Part shown: positions 8,501 to 15,626 of the stretch, one piece after another
Layout of the letters: every line of letters begins with the position of its first letter
Position numbering within the stretch: position 1 is the first letter of the stretch
Source of the DNA: a virus
Direction: 5' to 3' (one strand)
IMG/VR virus record: IMGVR_UViG_3300017735_000041
Coordinates: 1 to 35,447 of that record
DNA: 35,447 bases
Program-made: the position numbers and the translations under genes
The notes under the pieces: model-generated
The model's database searches: none
What the model was told of the DNA's origin: nothing
The model's input: the letters and a program-made list of their open reading frames with translations, nothing else

Positions 8501-11500
8501 TGCGCCACTCATCGCGTTTCCAAATTCTTGCATCTTGCCACCCTGCTCAGCAAACGTGCTGGTCAAGGCACTTACGCCCAACTGCAAAGCAAAAATCTTT
8601 CCTATTGAAGCATCTAAAGCTCCAGCGGCTTCATCAGCAGAATCTCCCAAATTATCTACTTTATCTTTTGCTCCACCAAATCTTTCGTTTGATGCGTTGC
8701 GCTTTGGAGCAAGTCTTGCAAAATTTGGTATCGCGCCAGTTGGCTCATCTCTTGTATTAGTTACAGCAAGACCCATTGGGTTTTGGGCGTTGCGAAGTTT
8801 TCCGCTTTGATTAATTCTTATTTGGTTTATTGGCATACCAGCGGCTTGCTCTCTTGCAACGGCTTCGTCTAAACCCCCACTAGCAAAATTAGGAATGTAA
8901 CCATTAGAAGCCATTCCTGTTTCTGTGGCTATTTTTTTAGCAAAACTTGCAATATTATCTATAGAATCACTGACTTTAAACTCGCCTTTGGATTTGCCGC
9001 CTGCTGAACCAAAAAGTACTTTTAATTTTTTTGAAGCTGCTGGGCTAGGATTTCTTATATCAAAATCTCCCGCACCTTTTTTAACAACGGCATCATTTAT
9101 CCCTAGCGCCTCTGAGGTCGCTATTTCAAAAGCCGAACCTACGGCAGATCTTAATGCGCCGAATGCGCCCTTTGTACCTCCAGAAGAAAATTTACTTCTT
9201 AAATTACCCCCGCTTACTGACCTACCGTTAACGGCTTTTGTTAATATGTCTGCATATTTTTTTGATTCTTTTACTAAAGCATTAGTTATGTTTTCTTCAA
9301 GAAACTCATCTTGAGGATCTCCAGCAGACTCAACCCCTCCTGGTATTTTTGGACCAAACGCCGAGAATCCAGAAAGAGAAAATGGAAAACTCTTTTTTCC
9401 TTTTTTAAATCTTCCATTTATTGGTCTGCTATCAGTTCTTGAAAAATTAAGCTGGGGAACTAGATAAGAATATGTAGAAGCATTTAGATTTAATGGTTTT
9501 ACTTTAGCCTTTTGCTTGGCAGCGAGTGCAGCATCATATTCCTTTCGGGCCTTGCCTTTTAATTTTGATGGATCCATCCTTTCAAGCTCAGAAAGATTGT
9601 TAGTTCTATATCTATTACTTGTAGGAAGACCAGCTCCAACCCTACTTCTAACAAAATTTGGTATATATCCATTAGCCGCATTTATCTTTCTAGCGCCAGA
9701 CGGTAGACCCATAGCCTTAACCATGTTCTTGTTAAATATAGCATCTCCGCCACCAGCATAATTCGGTACGAAATATTCGCTTGAGTTTGCGACCATTGTT
9801 CCGCGCTTACCAGAACCGAAAGCAAAGTTTGGAATAGAAACTACCTTAGAATTTGCGGGCGCACCACCAACTCCTCTAGATACATCACGAGCTTCCGCGG
9901 CAACATAACCGCCAGCGCCTCTGCCAGTTTTTCCTACGCCGCCTTCGCCGCCCCTAAAGCCTCCTTTAAAAAGACCAGGGGTTACGGTCGATGCAGCTCT
10001 TTGAACTCTGGCTAAAGCGGCGGCTTGTTGATTGTATATTTTTAAAAGTAATTGTTCTTGGGCAACCTTGTTACCCTCAAGCTTTAAAATTTCTCTTTGT
10101 ATATCTTCGTTCTGAAGTAATGTTTGCAAAACAGACTGTTGCAAAATATTTTGCTGCATAGCTGCTTTATTAATACCTAGAATTTGTTTCAAAGAAGTGG
10201 CTCCAAATTTAGCCAAATCCAAAAACAATTTAATAAATATAGCGCCTATTAAAGCTAGACCAGGGCCAGTCAAAACACTTCCTATTCCCTTGATTATTCC
10301 TTGGGCAAACTTAGCTCCCATTGAATCTCCTTGCAATAAATCCGTTATACCATTAATTATTTTTGAAAAAGTTTTTAGGATATCTCCAGCCGCATCTGTG
10401 AAACCTATTTCTCCTAAAACGGAAGCTAGTTTTTGACCACCAACAGTTAAGTTATTAATTAAGGCTTCTAGAGTTTGATTTAGTTTTTCGTTCTTTGCAT
10501 CAAGTGCTCCAGTTGCACCCGCAGAGACCTGCAATGATTTAGCAAATTGGCTTTGCCCAGAATTTAGATCTTCAACTAAACTGATCAAAATATCTCTCTG
10601 ACGAACACCAGCGACTTTTTGAATAATTTCTCCAGCCTTAAGACTTTTTAGCCCAAGCTTATCTAGTTCTACTGCGAGGTCTTGAAAAAGAGGTATAGCT
10701 CCTCTTACGTTCCCTGAAGCATCTAGAACATCAATTCCCAACTGCTCAAGGGTATCTAATGTATCAGTCCTGCTGAGTCTCGCAAAAATTGTTTTAAATG
10801 CATTACCAATAACAGCACCACCACGTTGAGTCCTTTCCTGAACAGTTGTAACAACACCCAACAACTCATCAAAAGATACTCCAGCCACACGAGCAGAAGC
10901 CGAAGCTCTCTCGAGACCGTTAATTAGATCTTCCGTAGAAACAGCGAATTTTGTATCAACTTCCGCTAGCTTATCTGCAATTTGGGCGACAGTTAATCCA
11001 GCGCCCTCGAAGCCCTTGATTGCGGCGGTCAAACCCGAAACAGCTTTTTCTGAATCAATTCCAGAAACACGAACCAACTTTAAAGCCGTAGAAACTCTAT
11101 TTAGTGATTGCTCTACACTTAAGCCCTGCCTAGAAAGCTCTAAGGCACCCTCAGCGACCTGATCAAAAGATGTACCAGTTTGTTGAGCTACTTTAAATAT
11201 GCCGTCGCCAAATTTTTGTAATTGCTGCTGTGTGCCGCCCAGAATTGTGTTAATTTTTGCAAAAGTAGCTTCTACTTTGATAGTATTTGAAACCAAAGCC
11301 CCAAAAGCTTGTGAGAGTTTATTTATAACAGCTACAGAGGCACCGAAAGCTAAAACACGAGCATTAGACGCTTCTAACGATTTTTGAAATTCAGAGGCTT
11401 GTCCAGTTATTTTTCCTAGCGGCCTAGAAAGTTTGTTTATAGATCCTGCTCCTCCGCCGAAGTCTACACCCTTAGCCTTGGCTTGAATCCTCGCTAATGC

Positions 11501-11560
11501 CGCGTCTACCTTCTTTGAATCTACTGGTGAAAATGTTACTGGTACTTTTGCCGTTGCCAT
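5543..11560 (-). CDS. Tail tape measure protein
   Basis: A 2005-residue protein that sets tail length and is expelled during DNA injection. Residues about 65-340 form the conserved phage tape-measure core, including GTSFDQVAEGALELSRQG, GAGLTVAQIADKLAEVD and ERTQRGGAVIGNAFKTIFARL. Hydrophobic segments lie near residues 417-455, 1080-1110 and about 1790. IPNFA-type repeats occur near 573, 598, 630, 889 and 942. Around 800-865 lies a possible PD-(D/E)XK-like fold (FE, GDFD, EFK). Two C-terminal GGEYV motifs (DDIPAALTGGEYVIKKSA and ALLMGGEYVLSSAA) are common in tape measures. The central region 1350-1500 is charged and helical. By the rough rule of 0.15 nm per residue the tail would approach 300 nm, unless the protein is processed. 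GTGTAA lies 11 nt before the ATG, and no other start is close. Confidence 0.92.
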   Translation of the reverse strand: MATAKVPVTFSPVDSKKVDAALARIQAKAKGVDFGGGAGSINKLSRPLGKITGQASEFQKSLEASNARVLAFGASVAVINKLSQAFGALVSNTIKVEATFAKINTILGGTQQQLQKFGDGIFKVAQQTGTSFDQVAEGALELSRQGLSVEQSLNRVSTALKLVRVSGIDSEKAVSGLTAAIKGFEGAGLTVAQIADKLAEVDTKFAVSTEDLINGLERASASARVAGVSFDELLGVVTTVQERTQRGGAVIGNAFKTIFARLSRTDTLDTLEQLGIDVLDASGNVRGAIPLFQDLAVELDKLGLKSLKAGEIIQKVAGVRQRDILISLVEDLNSGQSQFAKSLQVSAGATGALDAKNEKLNQTLEALINNLTVGGQKLASVLGEIGFTDAAGDILKTFSKIINGITDLLQGDSMGAKFAQGIIKGIGSVLTGPGLALIGAIFIKLFLDLAKFGATSLKQILGINKAAMQQNILQQSVLQTLLQNEDIQREILKLEGNKVAQEQLLLKIYNQQAAALARVQRAASTVTPGLFKGGFRGGEGGVGKTGRGAGGYVAAEARDVSRGVGGAPANSKVVSIPNFAFGSGKRGTMVANSSEYFVPNYAGGGDAIFNKNMVKAMGLPSGARKINAANGYIPNFVRSRVGAGLPTSNRYRTNNLSELERMDPSKLKGKARKEYDAALAAKQKAKVKPLNLNASTYSYLVPQLNFSRTDSRPINGRFKKGKKSFPFSLSGFSAFGPKIPGGVESAGDPQDEFLEENITNALVKESKKYADILTKAVNGRSVSGGNLRSKFSSGGTKGAFGALRSAVGSAFEIATSEALGINDAVVKKGAGDFDIRNPSPAASKKLKVLFGSAGGKSKGEFKVSDSIDNIASFAKKIATETGMASNGYIPNFASGGLDEAVAREQAAGMPINQIRINQSGKLRNAQNPMGLAVTNTRDEPTGAIPNFARLAPKRNASNERFGGAKDKVDNLGDSADEAAGALDASIGKIFALQLGVSALTSTFAEQGGKMQEFGNAMSGAINTMLVLSTVGASPLGVFGPGKGGIKGLAALGKGTKGLTRVFGILKGVAGPVALGLTGISVAMKLLTGKGLFQTLGEGLGILASETQLAAQKINEAGSSLGKGTEGKDVTSNIKSRAEAVRAARERAGIEAATPILKGATDDEIRLSGILEGNKALQNSTLLKGASITKRDISVGNKDKFSFDPSPARFTGSQDFGNIDFKTRDKDIILEAFSTGLFKDVDEIIAGFSGQENVDPKIVKEFLATQDELVTSFFEKTIEGQRENFSDGIVKGDSEKVAQGLSQFQIDIEKAYNEMLKKLAKGATEATDKVDRISAGDAATKAAMAASRRRNQIDISAARTSAMRATMNRTPMGSVQRARSSFASENDNLETEARRERLKVRTSLIEQAKLQKSLKAIDKKKLDIILAQVSEYGSIEEIQKAISKIEGIKVDDLDEQVRLATVQNDQLEEALTKDKLILEIRKQQAIETAKANKGLAKYSQNAQQKLIDQAENLPNILANNLEQSLSQTFNNLATGAYDTVGDAFLQIALNFGQELQNQINQRLATQATNALFGQGTGGGGLINSISGGITGGGGSGGGGFFSGVGNKIKNFFGFNSGGIVSGGSGVRDDIPAALTGGEYVIKKSAVQKYGKGFLDQLNSSSISGMKSGGFASGYQPDSPAQPGGFFTPGTRGQGAIIGKKNLLDFAFQQSTSGATDVIRSGGSSASIDLETQSSRLTTFGRFRDSPARRSLKQAQEQAYDLYLAKLQDEERVREAKKARSEMFKKAVIGSFITAGVSAGVGALGGMFNKAPMQGPKNSPFAGYKNSNILGPYSSTAQQAGDNLLGTFGGLFQNKSTSTSSPETGNSLIDNNPFLPPGYQGKANGGEIGSNTNALLMGGEYVLSSAAASSVGKQNLDDINMMRYSNGGAAGNAISDSSNSSSGDGKSVGEVNITINMEKGDASVDESSNGGADPTQTKEFAKRIKDVVVGVINEEKRVSGSLFTRRK
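5550..5554 (-). promoter_or_regulatory. Shine-Dalgarno site for gpM-like gene
   Basis: AGGAG, 7 nt before the ATG at 5542 and embedded in the last codons of the tape measure gene. It shows that canonical ribosome-binding sites are used inside operons of this phage. Confidence 0.7.
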
Positions 11561-11571
11561 ATAATATGGTA

Positions 11572-11577
11572 TTACAC
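11572..11577 (-). promoter_or_regulatory. GTGTAA element before tape measure gene
   Basis: GTGTAA preceded by AAAATA, 11 nt before the tape measure ATG. The spacing is longer than the 8 nt seen at five other genes. No Shine-Dalgarno sequence is present. Confidence 0.5.
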
Positions 11578-11598
11578 TATTTTATCGGCATTTCTTAA

Positions 11599-12570
11599 TC
11601 AAAGTCCATGCATCTCAACCATATCTTTCATATTTAATGAGCCACCCTTCTTTTTTATTGCATCTCCTAGCGTGATGGCGTTTTGATCTTTATCTTTTAA
11701 GTGAGCAATATCATCCTTATTGGCTCCAAAATAAGTCGTAGCATCTGATTCTCCTGCGCTTTTGCCTTCTTTTTCTGTTTTTTGGCTATTATAGAAATCT
11801 ATCAATAGGTCTGGATCCTTTGCAATATGATCTGGTATATCCTTTTGAGAGTTTTTGAAAATATTTAAAAAGCTTCTCGAGTAGCTTATCATCTTCAATT
11901 GAAATGCTGTCAAATTTTTTAAAGGTTCTCCAAACATATTAATAACATCTTCGGAATAAGGCATGTATGGGCCAAAAAAGGGAGACAACACAGCCTTCGA
12001 TATGTTCCCGTCATTCATTCTGTTGAAGAACTGGCCCTCTAAATCTGCGAGCTCTTTGGCTGTTTCAATGTCTTGATAATCTAAGTCGTCAAATGGAGAT
12101 GTCTTAAATTCCTCATCTAAAAATAAAAGACTTTCAAAAAAATCTTTATTGACTTTTCTTTCTGCGTATTTTTCTGCCGTAAGCCCAACAAGTTTCTCCC
12201 TTTCAAAAGATAGTTTGTTTAGTTTGCTAATTTCTAAATCTATTAGCTTTGAGTGTTCTTTTCTTTTTGATGGTAATACAATTTTAGATAAAGAGGTTTT
12301 TAAATTTTCTATAAATTTCTTTTTATCTTGTATCTCTTTTTCAGATTCGTCATCCCACATGTCATCCTCAATTAGCATTTTTAAAATACTTTTTTCGGCC
12401 AACAAGCCTCTTTCTTCGGCTTCAGCTATATATAGTTTTCGTTTACCTAGTATTTTTCTTGTATCTAATTGATGAAAGTGCTTAATATAAATTGGACCTA
12501 AACTAGAATTCAAAACACTAAAACCTTCAAAAACCTCAACAATGATGTCGGCTAATTCATCGTTATCCAC
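11599..12570 (-). CDS. Putative tail assembly chaperone (second of pair)
   Basis: A 323-residue, mostly helical and charged protein directly upstream of the tape measure gene, the position held by lambda gpG/gpGT and equivalents. Landmarks are YIAEAEERGLLAEKSIL, a basic stretch LPSKRKEHSKLI, and REKLVGLTAEKYAERK in the middle. The only usable start near the 5' end is a GTG at 12570, inside the end of the previous gene; the AGAGG before it touches the start codon and is too close to act normally. The first internal ATG codon is about 65 residues in. The frame is +1 relative to the upstream gene and opens just after a stop, so production by programmed frameshift from the previous gene is an alternative. 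No catalytic motif is seen. The chaperone role rests mainly on position. Confidence 0.5.
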   Translation of the reverse strand: MDNDELADIIVEVFEGFSVLNSSLGPIYIKHFHQLDTRKILGKRKLYIAEAEERGLLAEKSILKMLIEDDMWDDESEKEIQDKKKFIENLKTSLSKIVLPSKRKEHSKLIDLEISKLNKLSFEREKLVGLTAEKYAERKVNKDFFESLLFLDEEFKTSPFDDLDYQDIETAKELADLEGQFFNRMNDGNISKAVLSPFFGPYMPYSEDVINMFGEPLKNLTAFQLKMISYSRSFLNIFKNSQKDIPDHIAKDPDLLIDFYNSQKTEKEGKSAGESDATTYFGANKDDIAHLKDKDQNAITLGDAIKKKGGSLNMKDMVEMHGL

Positions 12571-13300
12571 CCTCTTGTTGCTTTAAAAATTCTTCTATAT
12601 CTTTTTCGCTTGATTGATTGTTGTAAAACCAATAAGACACAACAAGCATTAGTTTGTTTAAGGCTTCTTTTTCAAAGTCTTCGCCATCTTCATCCTTCTC
12701 ATATAAATTATTAAGTTGATCCTCATATATAAGTCCATTAAAAAAGCTTTTTTCTTCACCCTCTTCAATGATTACGCCAAGCTGTACAGCGTACCACAAT
12801 AACATTGACCTTTCAGCCCTGGCGTCAGCAGTATGTTCGTATACACTCTGAACAGACATTTCTACGTCAATTAAATTTTTTCTAATTTGGACAAGTTCTA
12901 GTTCTAATTCTTCTATTTCTTTTTTATTTTTTTTCTTATCTGTCGCAGATAGCATTTGAATCTTGTTTGTGATTTCATTGCTTCTTTGAAGTTTTCTAAG
13001 AGTATCCTTAGTCTCTTCTTCGGTTAGGCTCCCCCCAGTGTCAGCATATTTTTTTACAAGCATATCCTTTGTAACAATACCCTTTTTGATATTCTTACTA
13101 AGTTCGATCGCGTACTGAGCCTCAGCTTCATCAACAATACGGCGGCTTGGCTTTTTAATTACAAATTCAACTGGAGTTTTAACCGTCTTGTTTTGCAAGA
13201 TAGTTTCTGTTTCACCAGTTTCTTTATTTTTGCGGTTAACCTCTACCTGCTTTTTTTCGCTCTTGTTTACCTGAAATTTATAAATATACTTTGTTTTCAT
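12563..13300 (-). CDS. Putative tail assembly chaperone (first of pair)
   Basis: A 245-residue charged protein. The N-terminus (about 1-55) reads as beta strands with many lysines and a VEFVIKKPSRR segment; residues 55-150 are helical with probable coiled coil (KKNKKEIEELELELVQIRK); the C-terminal third is acidic and ends EEFLKQQEGG. It precedes the second chaperone-like gene with an 8-nt overlap and lies two genes upstream of the tape measure, as gpG-type tail chaperones do. The ATG at 13300 follows an AT-rich leader without a Shine-Dalgarno sequence, shortly after the end of the small gene at 13305. No enzyme motif is visible. If a frameshift joins it to the next frame, the fusion would be about 565 residues. 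The function is inferred from position. Confidence 0.5.
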   Translation of the reverse strand: MKTKYIYKFQVNKSEKKQVEVNRKNKETGETETILQNKTVKTPVEFVIKKPSRRIVDEAEAQYAIELSKNIKKGIVTKDMLVKKYADTGGSLTEEETKDTLRKLQRSNEITNKIQMLSATDKKKNKKEIEELELELVQIRKNLIDVEMSVQSVYEHTADARAERSMLLWYAVQLGVIIEEGEEKSFFNGLIYEDQLNNLYEKDEDGEDFEKEALNKLMLVVSYWFYNNQSSEKDIEEFLKQQEGG

Positions 13301-13304
13301 GATT

Positions 13305-13595
13305 TTAATTTTTAAATCTAAATTCTACTGTTAGATTTTCAACTTCATTATTATAATCCCTCAATACAGAATTTCCATTATCTAAAACCCTTTTTCTGTA
13401 GGCTTGAAAATGGTCTTCATCAAAATAATCAGCCATTTCAATAATGCTGTGATATTCTTTCGGCAGGTTATCATATAACTTTCCAAAGTTAATTTCGTGG
13501 TGAGACTGCAAGTCCTCCAGAGTGTTCAAAAAAGATTTGAACAGAAAACGGATATAGTAATCCGACCTATCATTTAAAAAATCCTGAGCTTTCAT
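13305..13595 (-). CDS. Small unknown protein heading the tail unit
   Basis: A 96-residue protein I do not recognise. It is helical and aromatic-rich (SDYYIRFLFKSFLNTLEDL near the start, EMADYFDEDHFQAYRKRV in the middle) and ends in a strand, LTVEFRFKN. No membrane segment or metal site is visible. It is the first gene of the minus-strand tail unit. GTGTAA lies 19 nt upstream of its ATG, as one half of an inverted repeat whose other half serves the divergent gene at 13641. The AAGGA before the ATG is adjacent to it and too close for normal use. Its place next to the chaperone genes suggests tail assembly, but this is a guess. Confidence 0.6.
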   Translation of the reverse strand: MKAQDFLNDRSDYYIRFLFKSFLNTLEDLQSHHEINFGKLYDNLPKEYHSIIEMADYFDEDHFQAYRKRVLDNGNSVLRDYNNEVENLTVEFRFKN

Positions 13596-13614
13596 TCCTT
13601 ATTCCCAGCATTAT

Positions 13615-13632
13615 TTACACAAAAAAGTGTAA
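13615..13632. promoter_or_regulatory. Divergent GTGTAA inverted repeat
   Basis: TTACAC at 13615-13620 and GTGTAA at 13627-13632 form an inverted repeat with six A between. The rightward copy is 8 nt before the ATG at 13641; the leftward copy is 19 nt before the ATG at 13595. It appears to serve both transcription directions. Confidence 0.6.
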
Positions 13633-13640
13633 AAGTAGAC

Positions 13641-14120
13641 ATGGCCACTTCTCTCATTTCAGACTCCCAGAAAACTGCTATCAAATCAATCATCGACGAT
13701 ATACACGAAACATTTGCTAGAAATATCACTGTATATAAAGATGGTGTAAAAATTTTAATAGCATCTAGCCAGGAATATAACGGAATATATGGTAAAACTT
13801 ATTCTGGAGAATCTAGCACATCTACCACCTCTGAATCTCACACTGTTAAAGCTAGAATAAAATATATAAATGCCAATGAAGAATCAATGTCGGACGGACA
13901 AATAAATAGTCAATTTGGTATAGAAGTAATAGATGGTTCCGTAAGAATTACCGTAGATGCGTCTGGTTTCAATATTTTAAAAGAAGCAAAAAGGTGTGAA
14001 TTTGAGGGCGGAAAGTACAAGATAGTCACAAAAGGAAATCCTACTGGTATATTTGGGCCCCAGTACTATCATTTTTATTTACAGCCAATTGAGGAACTCC
14101 AAGACGCACCCACATCATAA
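13641..14120 (+). CDS. Putative head-tail connector (neck) protein
   Basis: A 159-residue protein, first of four plus-strand genes leading to the tail tube. The N-terminal 25 residues look helical; the rest is beta-rich, with a serine/threonine-rich loop (GESSTSTTSESH) followed by VKARIKYIN and a C-terminal half containing GSVRITVDASGFNILKEAKR. The size and beta-barrel-like pattern suit head-closure or stopper proteins of siphoviruses, and the position just before two other neck-type genes agrees. There is no sequence motif that proves it. The start is supported by GTGTAA exactly 8 nt upstream; no Shine-Dalgarno sequence is present. Its stop TAA overlaps the next ATG as TAATG, implying translational coupling. 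Confidence 0.5.
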   Translation: MATSLISDSQKTAIKSIIDDIHETFARNITVYKDGVKILIASSQEYNGIYGKTYSGESSTSTTSESHTVKARIKYINANEESMSDGQINSQFGIEVIDGSVRITVDASGFNILKEAKRCEFEGGKYKIVTKGNPTGIFGPQYYHFYLQPIEELQDAPTS

Positions 14121-14707
14121 TGGCCCTTGATTTAAAAATTGTAGCCGACCTAAAAAAACAAGCGCCAAGGATACTTAGGAACGAAATACAAAAAAGAGGT
14201 AGGGCGGCTTTTCAGAAGATTAAAAATCAAATGATTGCCGAGTTTTTGAATCATCCAGTCACTATAGAGATAAAACAAGGAGTAGATGCCAAAAATATTA
14301 GTGGCACTTTGGGCGGATCAACTAACCTGTATTCATTTATAGGATTTGAAGATTCCTCAGAAGACCCCACAAAGAGCATAGAAAATATTTTACAAGAAAC
14401 TAATTTTGAATTTGTCACACTCAAGGGCAACTCAATTGAATTTTCTATTTACATACCAGACGCGAAAGACGTATTTGATGTTACCCCCATGCCTTGGGCC
14501 ACTGGAAGAAGTTGGGCGAAAGGTATAGAAACGGGTATATCTGGATTGGGTTATTATTTGAGAGTAAAAAGAGAAAACAGTAGATCTGGGCTTGGGATAC
14601 AATCACCAAGAAAAGTTAGAAAAAATGGATCACAATTCAAAAACATTCAATACATATCTGCCCTCCTCAATAAATACAAAAAACAATTTATAAATTTAAC
14701 TATATAA
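14120..14707 (+). CDS. Putative tail completion / neck protein
   Basis: A 195-residue basic protein. A long N-terminal helix (KKQAPRILRNEIQKRGRAAF) is followed by a beta region with GTLGGSTNLYSFIGF and then PMPWATGRSWAKGIETG, and ends in a lysine-rich helix. The helix-then-sheet plan recalls HK97 gp10-type tail completion proteins, and I associate the GTLGG...LYSFIGF pattern with neck proteins of uncultured marine phages; both are judgements from memory. The start overlaps the previous stop. The gene is followed after 16 nt by the next gene, which carries its own GTGTAA element. Neck role is moderately likely. Confidence 0.5.
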   Translation: MALDLKIVADLKKQAPRILRNEIQKRGRAAFQKIKNQMIAEFLNHPVTIEIKQGVDAKNISGTLGGSTNLYSFIGFEDSSEDPTKSIENILQETNFEFVTLKGNSIEFSIYIPDAKDVFDVTPMPWATGRSWAKGIETGISGLGYYLRVKRENSRSGLGIQSPRKVRKNGSQFKNIQYISALLNKYKKQFINLTI

Positions 14708-14709
14708 TA

Positions 14710-14715
14710 GTGTAA
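14710..14715 (+). promoter_or_regulatory. GTGTAA element before gene at 14724
   Basis: GTGTAA ends exactly 8 nt before the ATG at 14724. A TATAAT sequence (14703-14708) overlaps the end of the preceding gene immediately upstream. No Shine-Dalgarno sequence is present. Confidence 0.55.
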
Positions 14716-14723
14716 ATACCTCT

Positions 14724-15584
14724 ATGAAACCGCAATATCACCACGAATTAATGACCAGCTTTCTCTTGTGGTTTGATCACGAGCTGCTTCAAAAGGGTGA
14801 AGCCTATTCAAATAAGACTGGAACACTCTTTTCAAAATCAGATAGCAGGGTGCCAAGTTCTTGGACGCCGCTTCAAAGCAACTACAAACAATGGGTTAAC
14901 GATTCTTCGGTAACTGGCGAAGTAAACCCAATTATTGCTAATCCAAACTCAATCTTAAATGCTGGTTCTCAATTAAATAGGTCAGAATATATTTATGATT
15001 ATGAAAATGGAAGAGTTTTGCACACTGGTGCGGGCGAAGCCGCCAACGTAACAGGAACTTTTGCCGTAAAAGATTTTAATATATACCTGACTAACGATAC
15101 AGAAGAAGACTTAATCATAGAAAATAAATTCACATTGAATAGCAGATATGGAACACCCACTATAAAAGGCTTAGAGCCTTACGATCAAATGGTTCCAGCT
15201 ATATTCTTAAACTGCGAGTATATGAGAAATGAGGGCTTTGCCTTTGGGGGAGAAGATAAAACAAACAATTCTATTAAGGCTGTTGTTCTCGCTGAAAACG
15301 AATATCAATTAGATGGTTCCTTGTCTATCTTCGCAGACTCTGTCAGAAAATCTTTTGCAAAAATACCCTTTTCTTCCCACCCCTCAACGGAATATGGCGA
15401 CGTAAAAAACGGCTCTTATAGTTATTCATCCCTAAGGGACACATACCTTCAAAGCAACCCATATTTCATTGACGACGTCACCGTTTCTAAACTTTCACAA
15501 AAACCACAATCCTCCCTGCCTGGCGACATAAAAGTCGGGTTCATTGATTTTGAGGTATCTACAGTAAGATATCCTAGATCATAA
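14724..15584 (+). CDS. Putative neck / tail terminator protein
   Basis: A 286-residue protein between two neck candidates and the tail tube gene. The N-terminus has a helix with an aromatic motif, LLWFDHELLQKGEAYSNKTG, then WTPLQSNYKQWVNDSSVTG. The middle contains a strand-rich segment (GTFAVKDFNIYLTNDTEED), and the C-terminus ends in a strand, KVGFIDFEVSTVRYPRS. There are no catalytic or membrane features. A position immediately before the major tail protein is typical of tail terminator or adaptor proteins in siphovirus gene order, and the same N-terminal pattern is familiar from uncultured marine phages. The start is supported by GTGTAA at 8 nt. The role is inferred from context. Confidence 0.5.
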   Translation: MKPQYHHELMTSFLLWFDHELLQKGEAYSNKTGTLFSKSDSRVPSSWTPLQSNYKQWVNDSSVTGEVNPIIANPNSILNAGSQLNRSEYIYDYENGRVLHTGAGEAANVTGTFAVKDFNIYLTNDTEEDLIIENKFTLNSRYGTPTIKGLEPYDQMVPAIFLNCEYMRNEGFAFGGEDKTNNSIKAVVLAENEYQLDGSLSIFADSVRKSFAKIPFSSHPSTEYGDVKNGSYSYSSLRDTYLQSNPYFIDDVTVSKLSQKPQSSLPGDIKVGFIDFEVSTVRYPRS

Positions 15585-15604
15585 TTTCACAATCAAACAA
15601 ATAA

Positions 15605-15617
15605 ACTGTAAACAATA
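15605..15617 (+). promoter_or_regulatory. ACTGTAAACAATA element before tail tube gene
   Basis: This 13-mer is identical to one at 21057-21069 on the minus strand, before an internal ATG of the protease-scaffold gene. Its CTGTAA core, a one-base variant of GTGTAA, lies 15 nt before the ATG here and 14 nt before the other. Both ATGs are followed by G. It may mark a variant promoter for highly made structural proteins. Confidence 0.5.
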
Positions 15618-15626
15618 TAAAATATC

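Noticed and set aside
8313-8810. Open frames of 100-165 codons on the plus strand opposite the tape measure gene
   Set aside because: They are proline- and serine-rich mirror images of the Gly/Ala-rich tape measure codons, have no leader signals, and the opposite strand is clearly coding.
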